NCBI GenBank assembly: GCA_026386795.1
Contig: JAPLMU010000126.1
Location: 1-64,000, forward strand
DNA length: 64,000 nucleotides
From: Planctomycetota bacterium
GTDB lineage: Bacteria > Planctomycetota > Phycisphaerae > Phycisphaerales > SM1A02
Direction of reading: 5' to 3'
Program-made: the position numbers and the translations under genes
Shown: positions 1 through 8,366 of the stretch, piece by piece
How positions within the stretch are numbered: the first letter of the stretch is position 1
Layout of the letters: every line of letters begins with the position of its first letter
Notes under the pieces: model-generated
The model's input: only the letters and a program-made list of their open reading frames with translations
Database searches by the model: none
What the model was told of the DNA's origin: nothing

Positions 1-2
1 AT

Positions 3-8
3 TACTAT
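3..8 (+). promoter_or_regulatory. Putative -10 box (TACTAT) for a leaderless hisS transcript
   Basis: TACTAT lies 8 nt before the hisS ATG, which would put transcription initiation at or just before the start codon. The -35 region is outside the window, so only the -10 match and the absence of a ribosome binding site support the call. Confidence 0.4.
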
Positions 9-16
9 TCACCCCT

Positions 17-1333
17 ATGAAGTTTCAGTCTCCCAAGGGCACGCGCGATTTCTATCCAGCCGAGATGGCCGTGCGCCGTCGCATTGAAGCCGCGTGGCGC
101 GACGCCAGTATTGCATTTGGTTACGACGAAATTGACGGGCCAACCTTCGAGCATCTTGAGCTCTACACCGCAAAGAGCGGCGAAGGAATCATCAACGAAC
201 TCTTCAGCTTCCGCCGCGCTGGTGGTAGTGATGACTACGCGTTGCGCCCAGAATTCACGCCGACACTTGCGCGCATGGCTGCGGCGCGCGCTGCGCAGTT
301 GCCGATGCCAGTGAAGTGGTTCGCGGTGCCGAATTTCTTCCGCGCCGAACGTCCGCAGCGCGGCCGTCTGCGCGAGTTCTATCAGTGGAATGTCGATCTT
401 CTCGGCGCTGAGGGCCCGGCGATCGATGCGGAAGTGATTGGCGTGGCTGTTGCCGCACTCGCGCGGCTTGGCCTGCGCGCCACCGATGTGCGGGTCAAGA
501 TCAGTCACCGCGTGGCTGCCGCCAATGTCGTGCGTGCGCTCGGTGTTGCAGATGAATCCGTAGCAGGCGCATTCGAACTGCTTGATCGCCGTGACAAGAT
601 GCCGCCGGAGGAATTCACCAAGCGTGCTGCAGCGCTCGGTCTCGCGGGCGATGGGCTTGCTCGCTTCGAGGCGGTGGTGCGAACGCGCGTGCAGATCACC
701 GATGACATTGGCGTACTCGCCACTACCGCTGGAATCGCGCCGGAATCGCTCGCGGAATTAGTTCTCCTGCGCGACGCACTGGTTGCCGCAGGACTCGCTG
801 AATGGTGCGAATTTGACCTCGGAATCGTGCGCGGGCTCGCCTACTACACCGGCACCGTATTTGAGATTCACGAAGCATCAGGCGGCGAACGCGCCATTGC
901 CGGCGGCGGCCGCTATGACGGACTCATTGAACTCTTCGGCGGACCAAAGACGCCGGCAATTGGCTTCGGTATGGGCGATGTAGTGCTTGGGTTGGTGCTT
1001 GCTGATCGTGGCCTCTTGCCCGCCGATGGAACTGAGTTGCTTCCACGACCGGATGCGTTCATCATCGCTTTGGCTGACCCCGCCGCCGATGCGGAGTTGC
1101 CGCGCCTTGTTGCGCGACTTCGCAGCGATGGACTTCATATTCGCCACAGTTACAAGGCCACTCGCAATGTTGGCAAGTTGCTCGCAGACGCGTCCAAGCA
1201 GCGCGCGCGATTTGCTGTTCTTCTTGGTGCCGAACTTGCTGATGGCCAGGTGATGCTGAAAGATCTTGCAAGCGGTGAGCAGCGCCCAGTAGCGCTGACG
1301 GAATTGCCCGCGTTCCTCCGCGCGCCTGCATGA
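17..1333 (+). CDS. hisS: Histidyl-tRNA synthetase
   Basis: Class II aminoacyl-tRNA synthetase that charges tRNA-His with histidine in the cytoplasm. The 438-residue length is normal for bacterial HisRS. The N-terminal KGTRDFYP block (residues 7-14), the motif 2 region FFRAERPQRGRLREFYQ (about 108-123), the HisRS-specific GLAYYTGTVFEI segment (about 272-283) and the motif 3-like GGGRYDGL follow in the expected order. A shorter anticodon-binding region closes the protein. The start at 17 has no Shine-Dalgarno sequence; a TACTAT box ends 8 nt upstream, so the mRNA may be leaderless. The stop overlaps the next gene in an ATGA junction, implying translational coupling. Confidence 0.97.
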   Translation: MKFQSPKGTRDFYPAEMAVRRRIEAAWRDASIAFGYDEIDGPTFEHLELYTAKSGEGIINELFSFRRAGGSDDYALRPEFTPTLARMAAARAAQLPMPVKWFAVPNFFRAERPQRGRLREFYQWNVDLLGAEGPAIDAEVIGVAVAALARLGLRATDVRVKISHRVAAANVVRALGVADESVAGAFELLDRRDKMPPEEFTKRAAALGLAGDGLARFEAVVRTRVQITDDIGVLATTAGIAPESLAELVLLRDALVAAGLAEWCEFDLGIVRGLAYYTGTVFEIHEASGGERAIAGGGRYDGLIELFGGPKTPAIGFGMGDVVLGLVLADRGLLPADGTELLPRPDAFIIALADPAADAELPRLVARLRSDGLHIRHSYKATRNVGKLLADASKQRARFAVLLGAELADGQVMLKDLASGEQRPVALTELPAFLRAPA

Positions 1334-1986
1334 AACGCATCCTCGTCATCGTCGCCGTCGAAGCTGAACGTGCCGCACTCGGCGCGCGTTGTGTTGCTTC
1401 GCCCGCGGTACGGGTGGTTGTTGCGGGTATCGGTCGCACCAATGCGGCGGCTGCTGCAGCAGAGACACTCGCAGAAGCGCGCGCAGCAGGCACGCCGTTC
1501 GTTGCAGTTATTTCAACTGGCATCGCTGGCGCGTTGCCGGGCTCGAATCTGTCGATCGGTGCAGTGATCGTTGCTGATGTTTGCATCTACGCAGAGGAAG
1601 GCATCGCACTCCCTGAAGGTCAGGGTGATATGCGCGCGCTCGGCTTCCCACTCGGCGATTTCGAAGGGAACCGCGTACCTGTTGACGCTGCACTGCTCGT
1701 GGCGTTCCGTGCACTTGGGACCGCGTGCGCGATTGCGACCGTGGCGACATGCTCCGGCACTGACGCCGCGGCGCTCGCCGTGCGCACGCGAACCGGCGCG
1801 ATGGCCGAAGCGATGGAAGGTGCGGCGGTGGTGCATGCAGCGCGACGCGCGGGCGTTCCTGCAATTGAGATTCGATCGATCAGCAACACCACGGGCGACC
1901 GACCAAAGCAGCGGTGGGACATCGCGGCCGCGTTCACTGCGCTGGCGCGTGTTGGCGACGAGATTCTGAAATTCGCTCAATCGTGA
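1330..1986 (+). CDS. mqnB: Futalosine hydrolase-like nucleoside phosphorylase superfamily protein
   Basis: A 218-residue protein of the PNP/MTAN fold. VVVAGIGRTNAA (about 28-39) and STGIAGAL are typical of the nucleoside-binding part. EAMEGAAV (about 160-167) carries the ME-E signature that contacts ribose. The C-terminal IRSISNTTGDRPKQRWDI resembles futalosine hydrolase more than MTA/SAH nucleosidase, which would place it in the futalosine route to menaquinone. No other mqn gene is in the window, so an MTAN-like specificity is the alternative. The ATG overlaps the hisS stop (ATGA), making a two-gene operon. Confidence 0.75.
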   Translation: MKRILVIVAVEAERAALGARCVASPAVRVVVAGIGRTNAAAAAAETLAEARAAGTPFVAVISTGIAGALPGSNLSIGAVIVADVCIYAEEGIALPEGQGDMRALGFPLGDFEGNRVPVDAALLVAFRALGTACAIATVATCSGTDAAALAVRTRTGAMAEAMEGAAVVHAARRAGVPAIEIRSISNTTGDRPKQRWDIAAAFTALARVGDEILKFAQS

Positions 1987-2048
1987 TCGGTGGTTGCACG
2001 ACCCGGCGGCGCGCGTATGTTTCGCAGCGCCTGGCGCTCTTTCGTTTG

Positions 2049-2588
2049 TTAGTTCCAGAGCGCGCCGGCTACGGCGATGATCCAGATCGCTATCCCGAAA
2101 CCAACTTTCACCAAGACGCCCACCATGCGACCTGCAGCCGCTGCGGCGGCTGGCAATACGAGGCCCATGGCGGAGCGATCTCCATAGGTCATCTCACCGA
2201 TGAATGCACCCACTGCGGCGCCGATGAGCGCGCCCGCAAGTGTTCCGGCGAGTGGGATGAATGCAAGCAACACCGTTCCGACGAGCGCGCCTGCAAACGA
2301 GCCGAGAATCGCACCCCATGCACCGCGCGCGCGTGCGCCGCCGACGCGCGCGCCCGCGGCACTCATGGCGGTCTCGCACACCTCGCCGAAGACGGCAAGC
2401 AGGAAGAGTGCGAGCAGCGTCCATCCGCTGTAGAGCGGAGCGCCGTTCCCCGCGAGTGACCACAGTTGTGCAGCGCCCACCAACATCAACATCGCCCAAT
2501 TGCCGGGCAGTGTGAGGAGCGTCATGAAGAGGCAGCCGCCGCCGAGGACAGCCATCAGAAGTGCCACCACGATTGTTTCGCTCGTCAT
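2049..2588 (-). CDS. DUF456-type membrane protein
   Basis: A 179-residue hydrophobic, glycine/alanine-rich integral membrane protein. It starts MTSETIVVALLMAVLGG, and GAWGAILGSFAGALVGTVL and GALIGAAVGAFIGEM are glycine-zipper-like helices typical of the DUF456 family. Function is unknown. I chose the internal ATG at 2588 rather than the longer ORF start because it overlaps the upstream stop in an ATGA junction. The product would sit in the inner membrane. Confidence 0.7.
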   Translation of the reverse strand: MTSETIVVALLMAVLGGGCLFMTLLTLPGNWAMLMLVGAAQLWSLAGNGAPLYSGWTLLALFLLAVFGEVCETAMSAAGARVGGARARGAWGAILGSFAGALVGTVLLAFIPLAGTLAGALIGAAVGAFIGEMTYGDRSAMGLVLPAAAAAAGRMVGVLVKVGFGIAIWIIAVAGALWN

Positions 2589-3118
2589 GTGTCGATCCTC
2601 TTCCAGGAGCCGTCCGGTAGCGCAGTCATGACGGTGCGGGCGCCATCCGACCAGTGCAGTTCGATTTCCGTGCCTCTCAGGCCGTGCGCGAGCCAAGTTC
2701 CGGCGCGTACCGGTGTCACCGTACCGCGGTCCGCGCTGAGTTGTTGCGCACCACTCAGGGAAAGATACGCCGCGCGGTGTGCGCCGATCCGATCCGCGGT
2801 GGTGGATTCGCCAACCGCCAGTCCTCCGGGGTCATGCGCCGTCCGCCATGTGGCGCAGACGAGGTCGTCGTCGTTGGCCGGCGCACGCGTTGCGAGTAGC
2901 ACATCAAAGTGGTCGCCCTGCGCACCGCCGGTATGGCGAAGAACCGCGGCCGGTTGCGGAAGGGACTTGCCAGTCAGCACAGGAAATGGCGGCGCGGGTT
3001 CGGTCACGCCGATATCATCCCACGAACCCCGCGGACGCCGTCCGCTGGGTGCACACGCTGCCAGGAGGGCACATGCCGCACATGAATTCAACGCACGGAC
3101 GCACTTTCCCAATCGCAC
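2585..3118 (-). CDS. Hypothetical protein, possible lipoprotein
   Basis: I do not recognise the family. The longest version (177 residues) begins with a hydrophobic stretch ending in a lipobox-like LLAAC at about residue 22. That would make it an outer- or inner-membrane lipoprotein. A later GTG start at 3007 would remove this leader. The 3' end overlaps the DUF456 gene by ATGA, which supports translation of this frame. The 5' end overlaps the divergent TPR lipoprotein gene by 46 bp, which is unusual, so the start is uncertain. Confidence 0.45.
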   Translation of the reverse strand: MRLGKCVRALNSCAACALLAACAPSGRRPRGSWDDIGVTEPAPPFPVLTGKSLPQPAAVLRHTGGAQGDHFDVLLATRAPANDDDLVCATWRTAHDPGGLAVGESTTADRIGAHRAAYLSLSGAQQLSADRGTVTPVRAGTWLAHGLRGTEIELHWSDGARTVMTALPDGSWKRIDT

Positions 3119-3780
3119 TTCTCATGGCCCACGTTGTGGCGCTCCCGCTCTTGCTGGCAGGGTGCAAGGCAACGGACAGCGCGGAGTCGCGTTCCAAAGA
3201 AGCCAACGAACGACTTCGCTACGGTCAATATGCAGAGGCAGCAGCTGCCGTCGAGCCGATCGTTCGCGATCAGCCCGGCGATTGGCGTGCGCAGTTTGCG
3301 TATGGTCGCGCAATGCTCGGTCAGGGCAAGCTTGAGGACGCGCGTCGTTCGCTCGACCGCGCTTACCAGCTCCAGCCTGCGAACGAAGAAATCGTGACCA
3401 GCCTTGCAGAGTGCATGGCACAGCAGAAGGATGTCAAGGATGCGTATCAGTTGCTGCGCGCCTTCGGCAAGGACTTCCGATCATGGCGCGCATACCTCGC
3501 GCTGAGTCATGTGGCAGAAGACTCTGGCGATCCGGACACCGCATCGACCAGTGCGATGGATTCCATCAAGGTCAACGAGCCGCTTCCGGGCCAGCGTGCC
3601 TCGATCGAGCCGTACATGCGCGCCGCTGATTTGGCGTTCAAGTTCGGCAAGGAGGCCGACGGTGTGCGCCGCTTGCGTCAGGCGTATGGCATTCTTCCAA
3701 CCGATCCCCGTATCACGGAAGCATTGGCTGCGCACCAAGTTGCCATTGGTAAAGACACCGCACTTCCACTCGGGCCGTAA
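3073..3780 (+). CDS. TPR-containing lipoprotein
   Basis: A 235-residue protein with an N-terminal hydrophobic segment ending in LLLAGC (cysteine near residue 31), a lipobox. The rest consists of helical repeats in the TPR style: RLRYGQYAEAAAAVEPI, GRAMLGQGKLEDARRSLDRA and ADLAFKFGKEADGVRRLRQAY. TPRs mediate protein contacts, so an envelope scaffold or assembly role is likely. AGGAGGG lies 3 nt before the ATG at 3073; the ATG at 3082 is an alternative with 12-nt spacing. It is followed 38 bp later by the ArsR-methyltransferase gene. Confidence 0.75.
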   Translation: MPHMNSTHGRTFPIALLMAHVVALPLLLAGCKATDSAESRSKEANERLRYGQYAEAAAAVEPIVRDQPGDWRAQFAYGRAMLGQGKLEDARRSLDRAYQLQPANEEIVTSLAECMAQQKDVKDAYQLLRAFGKDFRSWRAYLALSHVAEDSGDPDTASTSAMDSIKVNEPLPGQRASIEPYMRAADLAFKFGKEADGVRRLRQAYGILPTDPRITEALAAHQVAIGKDTALPLGP

Positions 3781-3818
3781 TGGCGCTGCATTTCCCCGCA
3801 TGACGCTCCGCACTCTGC

Positions 3819-4775
3819 ATGACGCCTGATTCCGCCAATCCCCGTGAACGGTGGCTGAGTTGGCTCGGCACGCTTGGCGATCTCGCGCGCTTGCGCACGC
3901 TTCGGCTTCTTGAGCGCGAAGAGCTCGGCGTTGGCGAACTTGCGCGTGCATTGCAACTGCCGCAGAGCACGGTGAGTCGCCACCTGAAGCCGCTCTTTGA
4001 GCAGGGCTGGGTCGACAAGCGCACCGAAGGAACGCAGAGCCTCTATCGAATGACACCGGCAGCGCTTGCAACCGACATGCGCGATCTGTGGCGCATGAGC
4101 CGTGAACACTTAGGCAGCGCTGCTTCGTTTGAAGAAGACGATGCGCGCCTTGCGGAAGTGATTGCGGCGCGCCGCGTAGATAGTCGCACATTCTTTGGAC
4201 GCATCGGCGGCGACTGGGATGAGTTGCGCCGCGAATTGTTCGGTGATGCATTTGTGTGTGAGGCATTGCTGGGATTGCTTCCTCCCGACGCAGTAGCGGT
4301 CGACTTTGGTTGCGGCACTGGCGAAGCAGCAGAGAGGCTCGCGCCGGTGGTTGGTCGCGTGATTGCGATTGATCGTGAGCCAGCCATGCTTACGGCTGCG
4401 CGCAAGCGACTCAAGCGATTTGCGAATGTGGAATTTCGGCAGGGCGATTTGCTCGCGCCGCCACTCGCCGCAGGCGAAGCTGATATCGGCATCGTCATGC
4501 TCGTCTTTCATCATGTGGACGATCCCGCTGCGATGTTGCGCGCTCTTGCGCCCGGATTTCGCACGGGCGGGGCGCTCTTGGTGGTTGACATGGCGAGCCA
4601 TGATCGATCCGGTTACCAACAGACCATGGGCCACCGCCACCTTGGCTTTTCTGAGCAGGATTTGCAAGGTTTCGCCCGTGGCAGCGGTTTCGCACTGCGC
4701 CGTCATACGCGCTTGCGTCCGGACACCAGCGGTAAGGGTCCCGGATTGTTTGCAGCGCTCTTTGTTCGTGGATGA
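3819..4775 (+). CDS. ArsR-family regulator fused to a SAM-dependent methyltransferase domain (SahR-like)
   Basis: A 318-residue two-domain protein. Residues about 10-85 are an ArsR winged helix, with LGDLARLRTLRLLEREEL and the recognition helix LPQSTVSRHLKPLFEQGW. Residues about 140-318 are a class I methyltransferase with motif I VDFGCGTGEAAERLAP and motif II VIAIDREPAMLTAA. The same fusion architecture is described for SahR, an S-adenosylhomocysteine-responsive repressor of methionine-cycle genes in Proteobacteria. ahcY lies only 0.8 kb downstream with a palindrome on its promoter. I infer a ligand-sensing repressor role; an active methyltransferase is the alternative. Confidence 0.8.
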   Translation: MTPDSANPRERWLSWLGTLGDLARLRTLRLLEREELGVGELARALQLPQSTVSRHLKPLFEQGWVDKRTEGTQSLYRMTPAALATDMRDLWRMSREHLGSAASFEEDDARLAEVIAARRVDSRTFFGRIGGDWDELRRELFGDAFVCEALLGLLPPDAVAVDFGCGTGEAAERLAPVVGRVIAIDREPAMLTAARKRLKRFANVEFRQGDLLAPPLAAGEADIGIVMLVFHHVDDPAAMLRALAPGFRTGGALLVVDMASHDRSGYQQTMGHRHLGFSEQDLQGFARGSGFALRRHTRLRPDTSGKGPGLFAALFVRG

Positions 4776-4844
4776 TCCCACCGCCAGGTGAACCGAGCGA
4801 TGTGCGTGGGGCTCACAAGGCATGAAACGTACAGCGCGTAAGAC

Positions 4845-5435
4845 TCACTTTGATCCCGCGTCCAGCCACGCAGCAATGATCTTTGATTGCTTGTCCTTCT
4901 TAAGCGCACGGAACTGGTTTGCGTCAGCAACTGTTGCAAATCCAATCACCTTTCCATCCCATGTCACCGGCGCCGCTTGAGCGGTCAGTGTTTCGCCAGT
5001 GAGCGGGCACATCGCATTGTGGATTCCTTTCTGCGGCAGCACTTGTGCGGCGCCCAACTTGTTGCGCTTTGCGCGCGGTAGTGCAGCAAACTGTGCCGCA
5101 TCAGCCGCCGAGTTGAATCGAATTTGCCACTGTCCGTAATAGCCAACATGGCCAGGTCCAACCACGGGCTCCTGCGTGATCGGGTCGATGCACTCGGGTT
5201 CGATCTTTGCTGCTGTTGCTGCTTGCGCGGCAGGGCGATCGATAACATCCGCACCCGTGGTCTTCTCGCCGCTGCCACTTGATGGTCTGATTGAAGGGTT
5301 GTCCACCACGTCGGAACTGTTCGCCGCAGCGCTTCCATCGTTCGGTGGCGCCTGGTACAGGTCGGCCTTGTTCGAGGCGCAGGCGACGAGTGTCGTGGCA
5401 ACAATGAACCCTGCAAGCGGCGCGGTGATCTTCAT
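4845..5435 (-). CDS. Lipoprotein with two YHS-like segments
   Basis: A 196-residue protein. [21 protein letters not shown] is a lipoprotein signal with a cysteine at about 19, followed by a Ser/Asn/Pro-rich linker. Two related segments follow: [10 protein letters not shown]...[15 protein letters not shown] and CPLTGETL...[15 protein letters not shown]. Each has the cysteine/F-x-x-x-x-x-A-x-x-F spacing of YHS-like domains, which often bind metal. The ATG at 5435 was chosen because the signal peptide starts there. It lies between the SahR-like gene and ahcY, convergent with the first and divergent from the second. Confidence 0.65.
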   Translation of the reverse strand: MKITAPLAGFIVATTLVACASNKADLYQAPPNDGSAAANSSDVVDNPSIRPSSGSGEKTTGADVIDRPAAQAATAAKIEPECIDPITQEPVVGPGHVGYYGQWQIRFNSAADAAQFAALPRAKRNKLGAAQVLPQKGIHNAMCPLTGETLTAQAAPVTWDGKVIGFATVADANQFRALKKDKQSKIIAAWLDAGSK

Positions 5436-5509
5436 GCGCGCAGGATCGCGTCTTTTTGGTCTGAATGGGGGCACCGCGTGTTATTTATTTGTTTCAGGCG
5501 ACCAATATT

Positions 5510-5538
5510 TTGCCCAATGGGCTCCTGTGCGCTACAAT
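5510..5538 (+). promoter_or_regulatory. ahcY promoter: TTGCCC, 17-bp spacer, TACAAT
   Basis: TTGCCC at 5510-5515 and TACAAT at 5533-5538 are separated by exactly 17 bp, a good sigma-70-type promoter. The expected start point is about 5545, leaving a leader of about 63 nt before ahcY. Confidence 0.7.
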
Positions 5539-5546
5539 CATCCTTT

Positions 5547-5564
5547 CATCCGGATGAACGGATG
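5547..5564. promoter_or_regulatory. Palindromic operator candidate at the ahcY transcription start
   Basis: CATCCGGATGAACGGATG contains an outer inverted repeat CATCCG-N6-CGGATG and a nested perfect palindrome CATCCGGATG. It begins 9 nt after the -10 box, so a bound protein would block initiation or early elongation. The nearby ArsR-methyltransferase fusion is the obvious candidate ligand-responsive repressor. Confidence 0.55.
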
Positions 5565-5607
5565 GATAGTCCTCTGGTTCGTCGGAAACACTCTTAACGG
5601 AGCCCCC

Positions 5608-7122
5608 ATGCCTGCTACTGCCACCGCTACCACTACCGCCGCCAACCCGTTCCTCACCAATTCGCGCCTCTCCCTCACGGAGTTCCTGCCTTTCAAGGTG
5701 AAGGACATGTCCGCTGAGACCGTTCGCTTCGGTCGCAAAGAGATCGAACTCGCCGAGATCGAGATGCCGGGCCTCATGGCCTTGCGCGCTGAGTACAAGG
5801 GCAAGAACCCGCTCAAGGGTGCACGCATCATCGGCAGTCTGCACATGACCATTCAGACCGCGGTCCTCATTGAGACCTTGGTTGAGCTCGGCGCTGAAGT
5901 GCGTTGGTGCAGTTGCAACATCTTCAGTACGCAGGACCACGCTGCCGCCGCTGTCGCTGTTGGTCCAAACGGTACCCCTGAGAAGCCAACCGGTATCCCG
6001 GTCTTCGCATGGAAGGGCGAGTCGCTCGATGAGTACTGGTGGTGCACTTGGCAGGCGCTGCACTTTGCAGATGGCAAGGGACCGAACATGATCCTCGATG
6101 ACGGTGGCGACGCCACGCTCCTCATCCACAAGGGTCTTGCCTTTGAGAAGCTCGGATCCGTGCCAACCGCCACCACTGAGGACAGTGAGGAATACACCGT
6201 CATTCTGCAGCTCCTCACCGCGCTGCAGCAGAAGCATGCTGGCTACTGGACCAAGACCGCGCCGAACGTGATTGGCGTGACTGAGGAAACCACCACCGGC
6301 GTGCATCGTCTGTACCAGATGCAGGAACTCGGCGAACTCCTCTTCCCAGCGATCAATGTCAACGACGCTGTCACCAAGAGCAAGTTTGACAACCTCTACG
6401 GTTGCCGTCACTCACTGGTTGACGGAATCATGCGCGCCACCGACGTCATGCTTGCCGGCAAGGTTGCCGTGGTCTTTGGATACGGCGACGTCGGCAAGGG
6501 TTCGTGCCAGAGCCTGCGTGGCCAAGGCTGCCGCGTGAAGGTCACGGAAATCGACCCAATTTGCGCGCTGCAGGCGTGCATGGAGGGCTACGAAGTCGTC
6601 ACCCTCGCCGATGCCGTTGCAACTGCTGACATCTTCATCACCGCCACCGGCAACAAGGACATCATCCGCGCCGAGGACATCCTGAAGATGAAGGACAAGG
6701 CGATCATTGGCAACATCGGTCACTTTGACAATGAGATTGATATGGCCGGCCTGAAGAAGACCCCTGGCACCAAGTGCGTCAACATCAAGCCACAGGTTGA
6801 TGAGTGGAAGCTTCCGAACGGCAAGAGCATCATTATGCTTGCCGAAGGACGTCTCTTGAACCTTGGCTGCGCTACTGGTCACCCAAGCTTCGTGATGAGT
6901 TCCAGCTTCTCCAATCAGGTGATTGCGCAGATTGAACTGTTCCTCAACCACAAGAAGTACGCGAAGCAGGTTTACACCTTGCCGAAGAAGCTTGATGAGA
7001 AGGTGGCGCGTCTGCACCTTGGGCAGCTGGGTGCCAAGCTCACCGAACTCCGCAAGGATCAGGCTGAGTACTTGGGCATTCCTGCCGACGGTCCGTACAA
7101 GCCAGACCACTACCGCTATTGA
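5608..7122 (+). CDS. ahcY: Adenosylhomocysteinase
   Basis: Hydrolyses S-adenosylhomocysteine to adenosine and homocysteine, closing the activated methyl cycle in the cytoplasm. The protein is 504 residues from the ATG at 5608, with a Thr/Ala-rich extension of about 25 residues. Family blocks are present: [47 protein letters not shown], the NAD-binding [17 protein letters not shown], and the C-terminal PDHYRY. GGAG lies 7 nt upstream of the ATG. The longer ORF start at 5176 would run back through the promoter and the divergent lipoprotein gene and was rejected. A strong terminator follows. Confidence 0.97.
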   Translation: MPATATATTTAANPFLTNSRLSLTEFLPFKVKDMSAETVRFGRKEIELAEIEMPGLMALRAEYKGKNPLKGARIIGSLHMTIQTAVLIETLVELGAEVRWCSCNIFSTQDHAAAAVAVGPNGTPEKPTGIPVFAWKGESLDEYWWCTWQALHFADGKGPNMILDDGGDATLLIHKGLAFEKLGSVPTATTEDSEEYTVILQLLTALQQKHAGYWTKTAPNVIGVTEETTTGVHRLYQMQELGELLFPAINVNDAVTKSKFDNLYGCRHSLVDGIMRATDVMLAGKVAVVFGYGDVGKGSCQSLRGQGCRVKVTEIDPICALQACMEGYEVVTLADAVATADIFITATGNKDIIRAEDILKMKDKAIIGNIGHFDNEIDMAGLKKTPGTKCVNIKPQVDEWKLPNGKSIIMLAEGRLLNLGCATGHPSFVMSSSFSNQVIAQIELFLNHKKYAKQVYTLPKKLDEKVARLHLGQLGAKLTELRKDQAEYLGIPADGPYKPDHYRY

Positions 7123-7160
7123 GTAGCGGCGGGGTTCGCCCCGCACTGATTGACATTCAC

Positions 7161-7188
7161 AGGGCCCGCGGAGCGATCCGCGGGCCCT
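7161..7188 (+). terminator. Terminator hairpin after ahcY
   Basis: A perfect 12-bp stem AGGGCCCGCGGA / TCCGCGGGCCCT with a GCGA tetraloop starts 39 nt after the ahcY stop. The following GTCGTTT is only weakly T-rich. Confidence 0.7.
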
Positions 7189-7226
7189 GTCGTTTATGAG
7201 TGGGACGCGGCGTGGTGTTGCGTGGC

Positions 7227-7232
7227 TACCAT
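7227..7232 (+). promoter_or_regulatory. Putative -10 box (TACCAT) for a leaderless nadC transcript
   Basis: TACCAT lies 7 nt before the nadC ATG within GGCTACCAT. The same GCTAnnnT form occurs before other genes in the window. No convincing -35 hexamer is seen 17 bp upstream. Confidence 0.4.
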
Positions 7233-7239
7233 TGAACGC

Positions 7240-8187
7240 ATGGATTTGTCTCCGTCCAAACCTTCGGCGCTGCCCGACCTTGCGGCACTCTCTGCTGCGG
7301 ACCTGTTGTTTGCACTGATTTCTGCAGATGATCTTGCGGCTCATGTTGCACGCTCGCTCGCTGAAGACCTCGGTGCCGCCGGAGACGTCACCGGCGAAGC
7401 AATGATTTCTGCCGATGCGCGTGCCACGGCTGTGGTGCGATTTCGTTCGCCGGGTATTGCATGCGGCGCGCCGCTTGTGGCGGAAGTGCTTCGCCAAATA
7501 GCACCCGGCACACGCCTGGCACATCACGCCGCCGACGGGGAGCAGCTGGCGGCGGGAGCAACTTTCATTTCACTGGAAGGCCCCTTGCGCGGCATCTTGA
7601 CAGCGGAACGGACGCTCCTCAATTACGTTGGTCATCTCTCCGGCATTGCCACGCTCACTGCGCAGTACGTGGAGCAGGCGCGAGGGACGCGTGCATCCAT
7701 CTGCGATACCCGTAAAACCGTTCCCGGCATGCGCATGCTGGAGAAGTGGGCGGTGCGATGTGGTGGCGGAACGAACCACCGCATTGGGCTTTTTGACGCC
7801 ATGCTCATCAAGGACAATCATGTGGCCGGACTCAGTCCCAGCGATATGGCCAAGCGCGTGGCAAGCGCGGCAGCCGCAGCGCGTTCCCGTACGCCCTTGC
7901 GCTTTGTGGAGGTGGAATGTGACACGCTCGAGCAGTTGCAAGCGATGCTTGGTCTCCCCAAGGACACGGTCGACATGGTGCTCTTGGACAACATGACGAT
8001 CGGGCAACTTGCGGAAGCAGTGGGCATGCGTGATGCTGCGGCGTCGGGCGTGCTCCTCGAAGCGTCAGGTGGCGTGCATCTGGAAAGCGTTGCCGCCATT
8101 GCAGCAACAGGTGTTGACCGAATTTCTATCGGGGCGCTGACGCACTCCGCTGCCTGCCTTGATGTTGGTCTTGATATCGCGGTGTAG
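7240..8187 (+). CDS. nadC: Nicotinate-nucleotide pyrophosphorylase (carboxylating)
   Basis: Quinolinate phosphoribosyltransferase of de novo NAD synthesis; it converts quinolinate and PRPP to nicotinate mononucleotide. The 315-residue protein carries the QPRTase core: ERTLLNYVGHLSGIAT, then TRKTVPGMRMLEKWAVRCGG and LFDAMLIKDNH (about residues 157-195), and the C-terminal EASGGVHLESVAAIA and GVDRISIGALTH. The ATG at 7240 gives the normal family length; the longer ORF would start in the ahcY terminator. TACCAT ends 7 nt before the ATG and no ribosome binding site is seen, so it may be leaderless. nadA and nadB are not in the window. Confidence 0.95.
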   Translation: MDLSPSKPSALPDLAALSAADLLFALISADDLAAHVARSLAEDLGAAGDVTGEAMISADARATAVVRFRSPGIACGAPLVAEVLRQIAPGTRLAHHAADGEQLAAGATFISLEGPLRGILTAERTLLNYVGHLSGIATLTAQYVEQARGTRASICDTRKTVPGMRMLEKWAVRCGGGTNHRIGLFDAMLIKDNHVAGLSPSDMAKRVASAAAAARSRTPLRFVEVECDTLEQLQAMLGLPKDTVDMVLLDNMTIGQLAEAVGMRDAAASGVLLEASGGVHLESVAAIAATGVDRISIGALTHSAACLDVGLDIAV

Positions 8188-8285
8188 CTACTTCGCCGTG
8201 TTGCAGCCACTCGCGCATTACCGGGAGTGCGGTACGTGGTAACGAGTAAGCGAATCACCTTGCGATGGGACCCAGAAAACCCCCG

Positions 8286-8335
8286 CCACGTTGCGATCCA
8301 TGGCCAGATCCCACGTTGCGATCCATGGCCAGATC
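8286..8335. repeat. Perfect 25-bp tandem duplication
   Basis: The 25-bp unit beginning CCACGTTGCGATCC occurs twice back to back (8286-8310 and 8311-8335) without a mismatch. Because 25 is not a multiple of 3 the duplication would shift any reading frame through it, so it is more likely upstream of the following gene than inside it. Confidence 0.9.
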
Positions 8336-8366
8336 GGTCGGTCATTTGAAGCACGAAGTACGGCGA

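Noticed and set aside
5176-5607. N-terminal 144-codon extension of the ahcY ORF
   Set aside because: It runs through the promoter, operator and the divergent lipoprotein gene, and the extension does not resemble AhcY. The ATG at 5608 has a GGAG and starts just before conserved sequence.
5540-5607. SAH riboswitch in the ahcY leader
   Set aside because: The leader is only about 63 nt and I do not see the conserved SAH riboswitch core; the palindrome fits a protein operator better.
6412-7527. 371-codon minus-strand ORF antisense to ahcY
   Set aside because: A shadow of the ahcY and nadC codon pattern; its translation has no family features and spans a terminator and a gene boundary.
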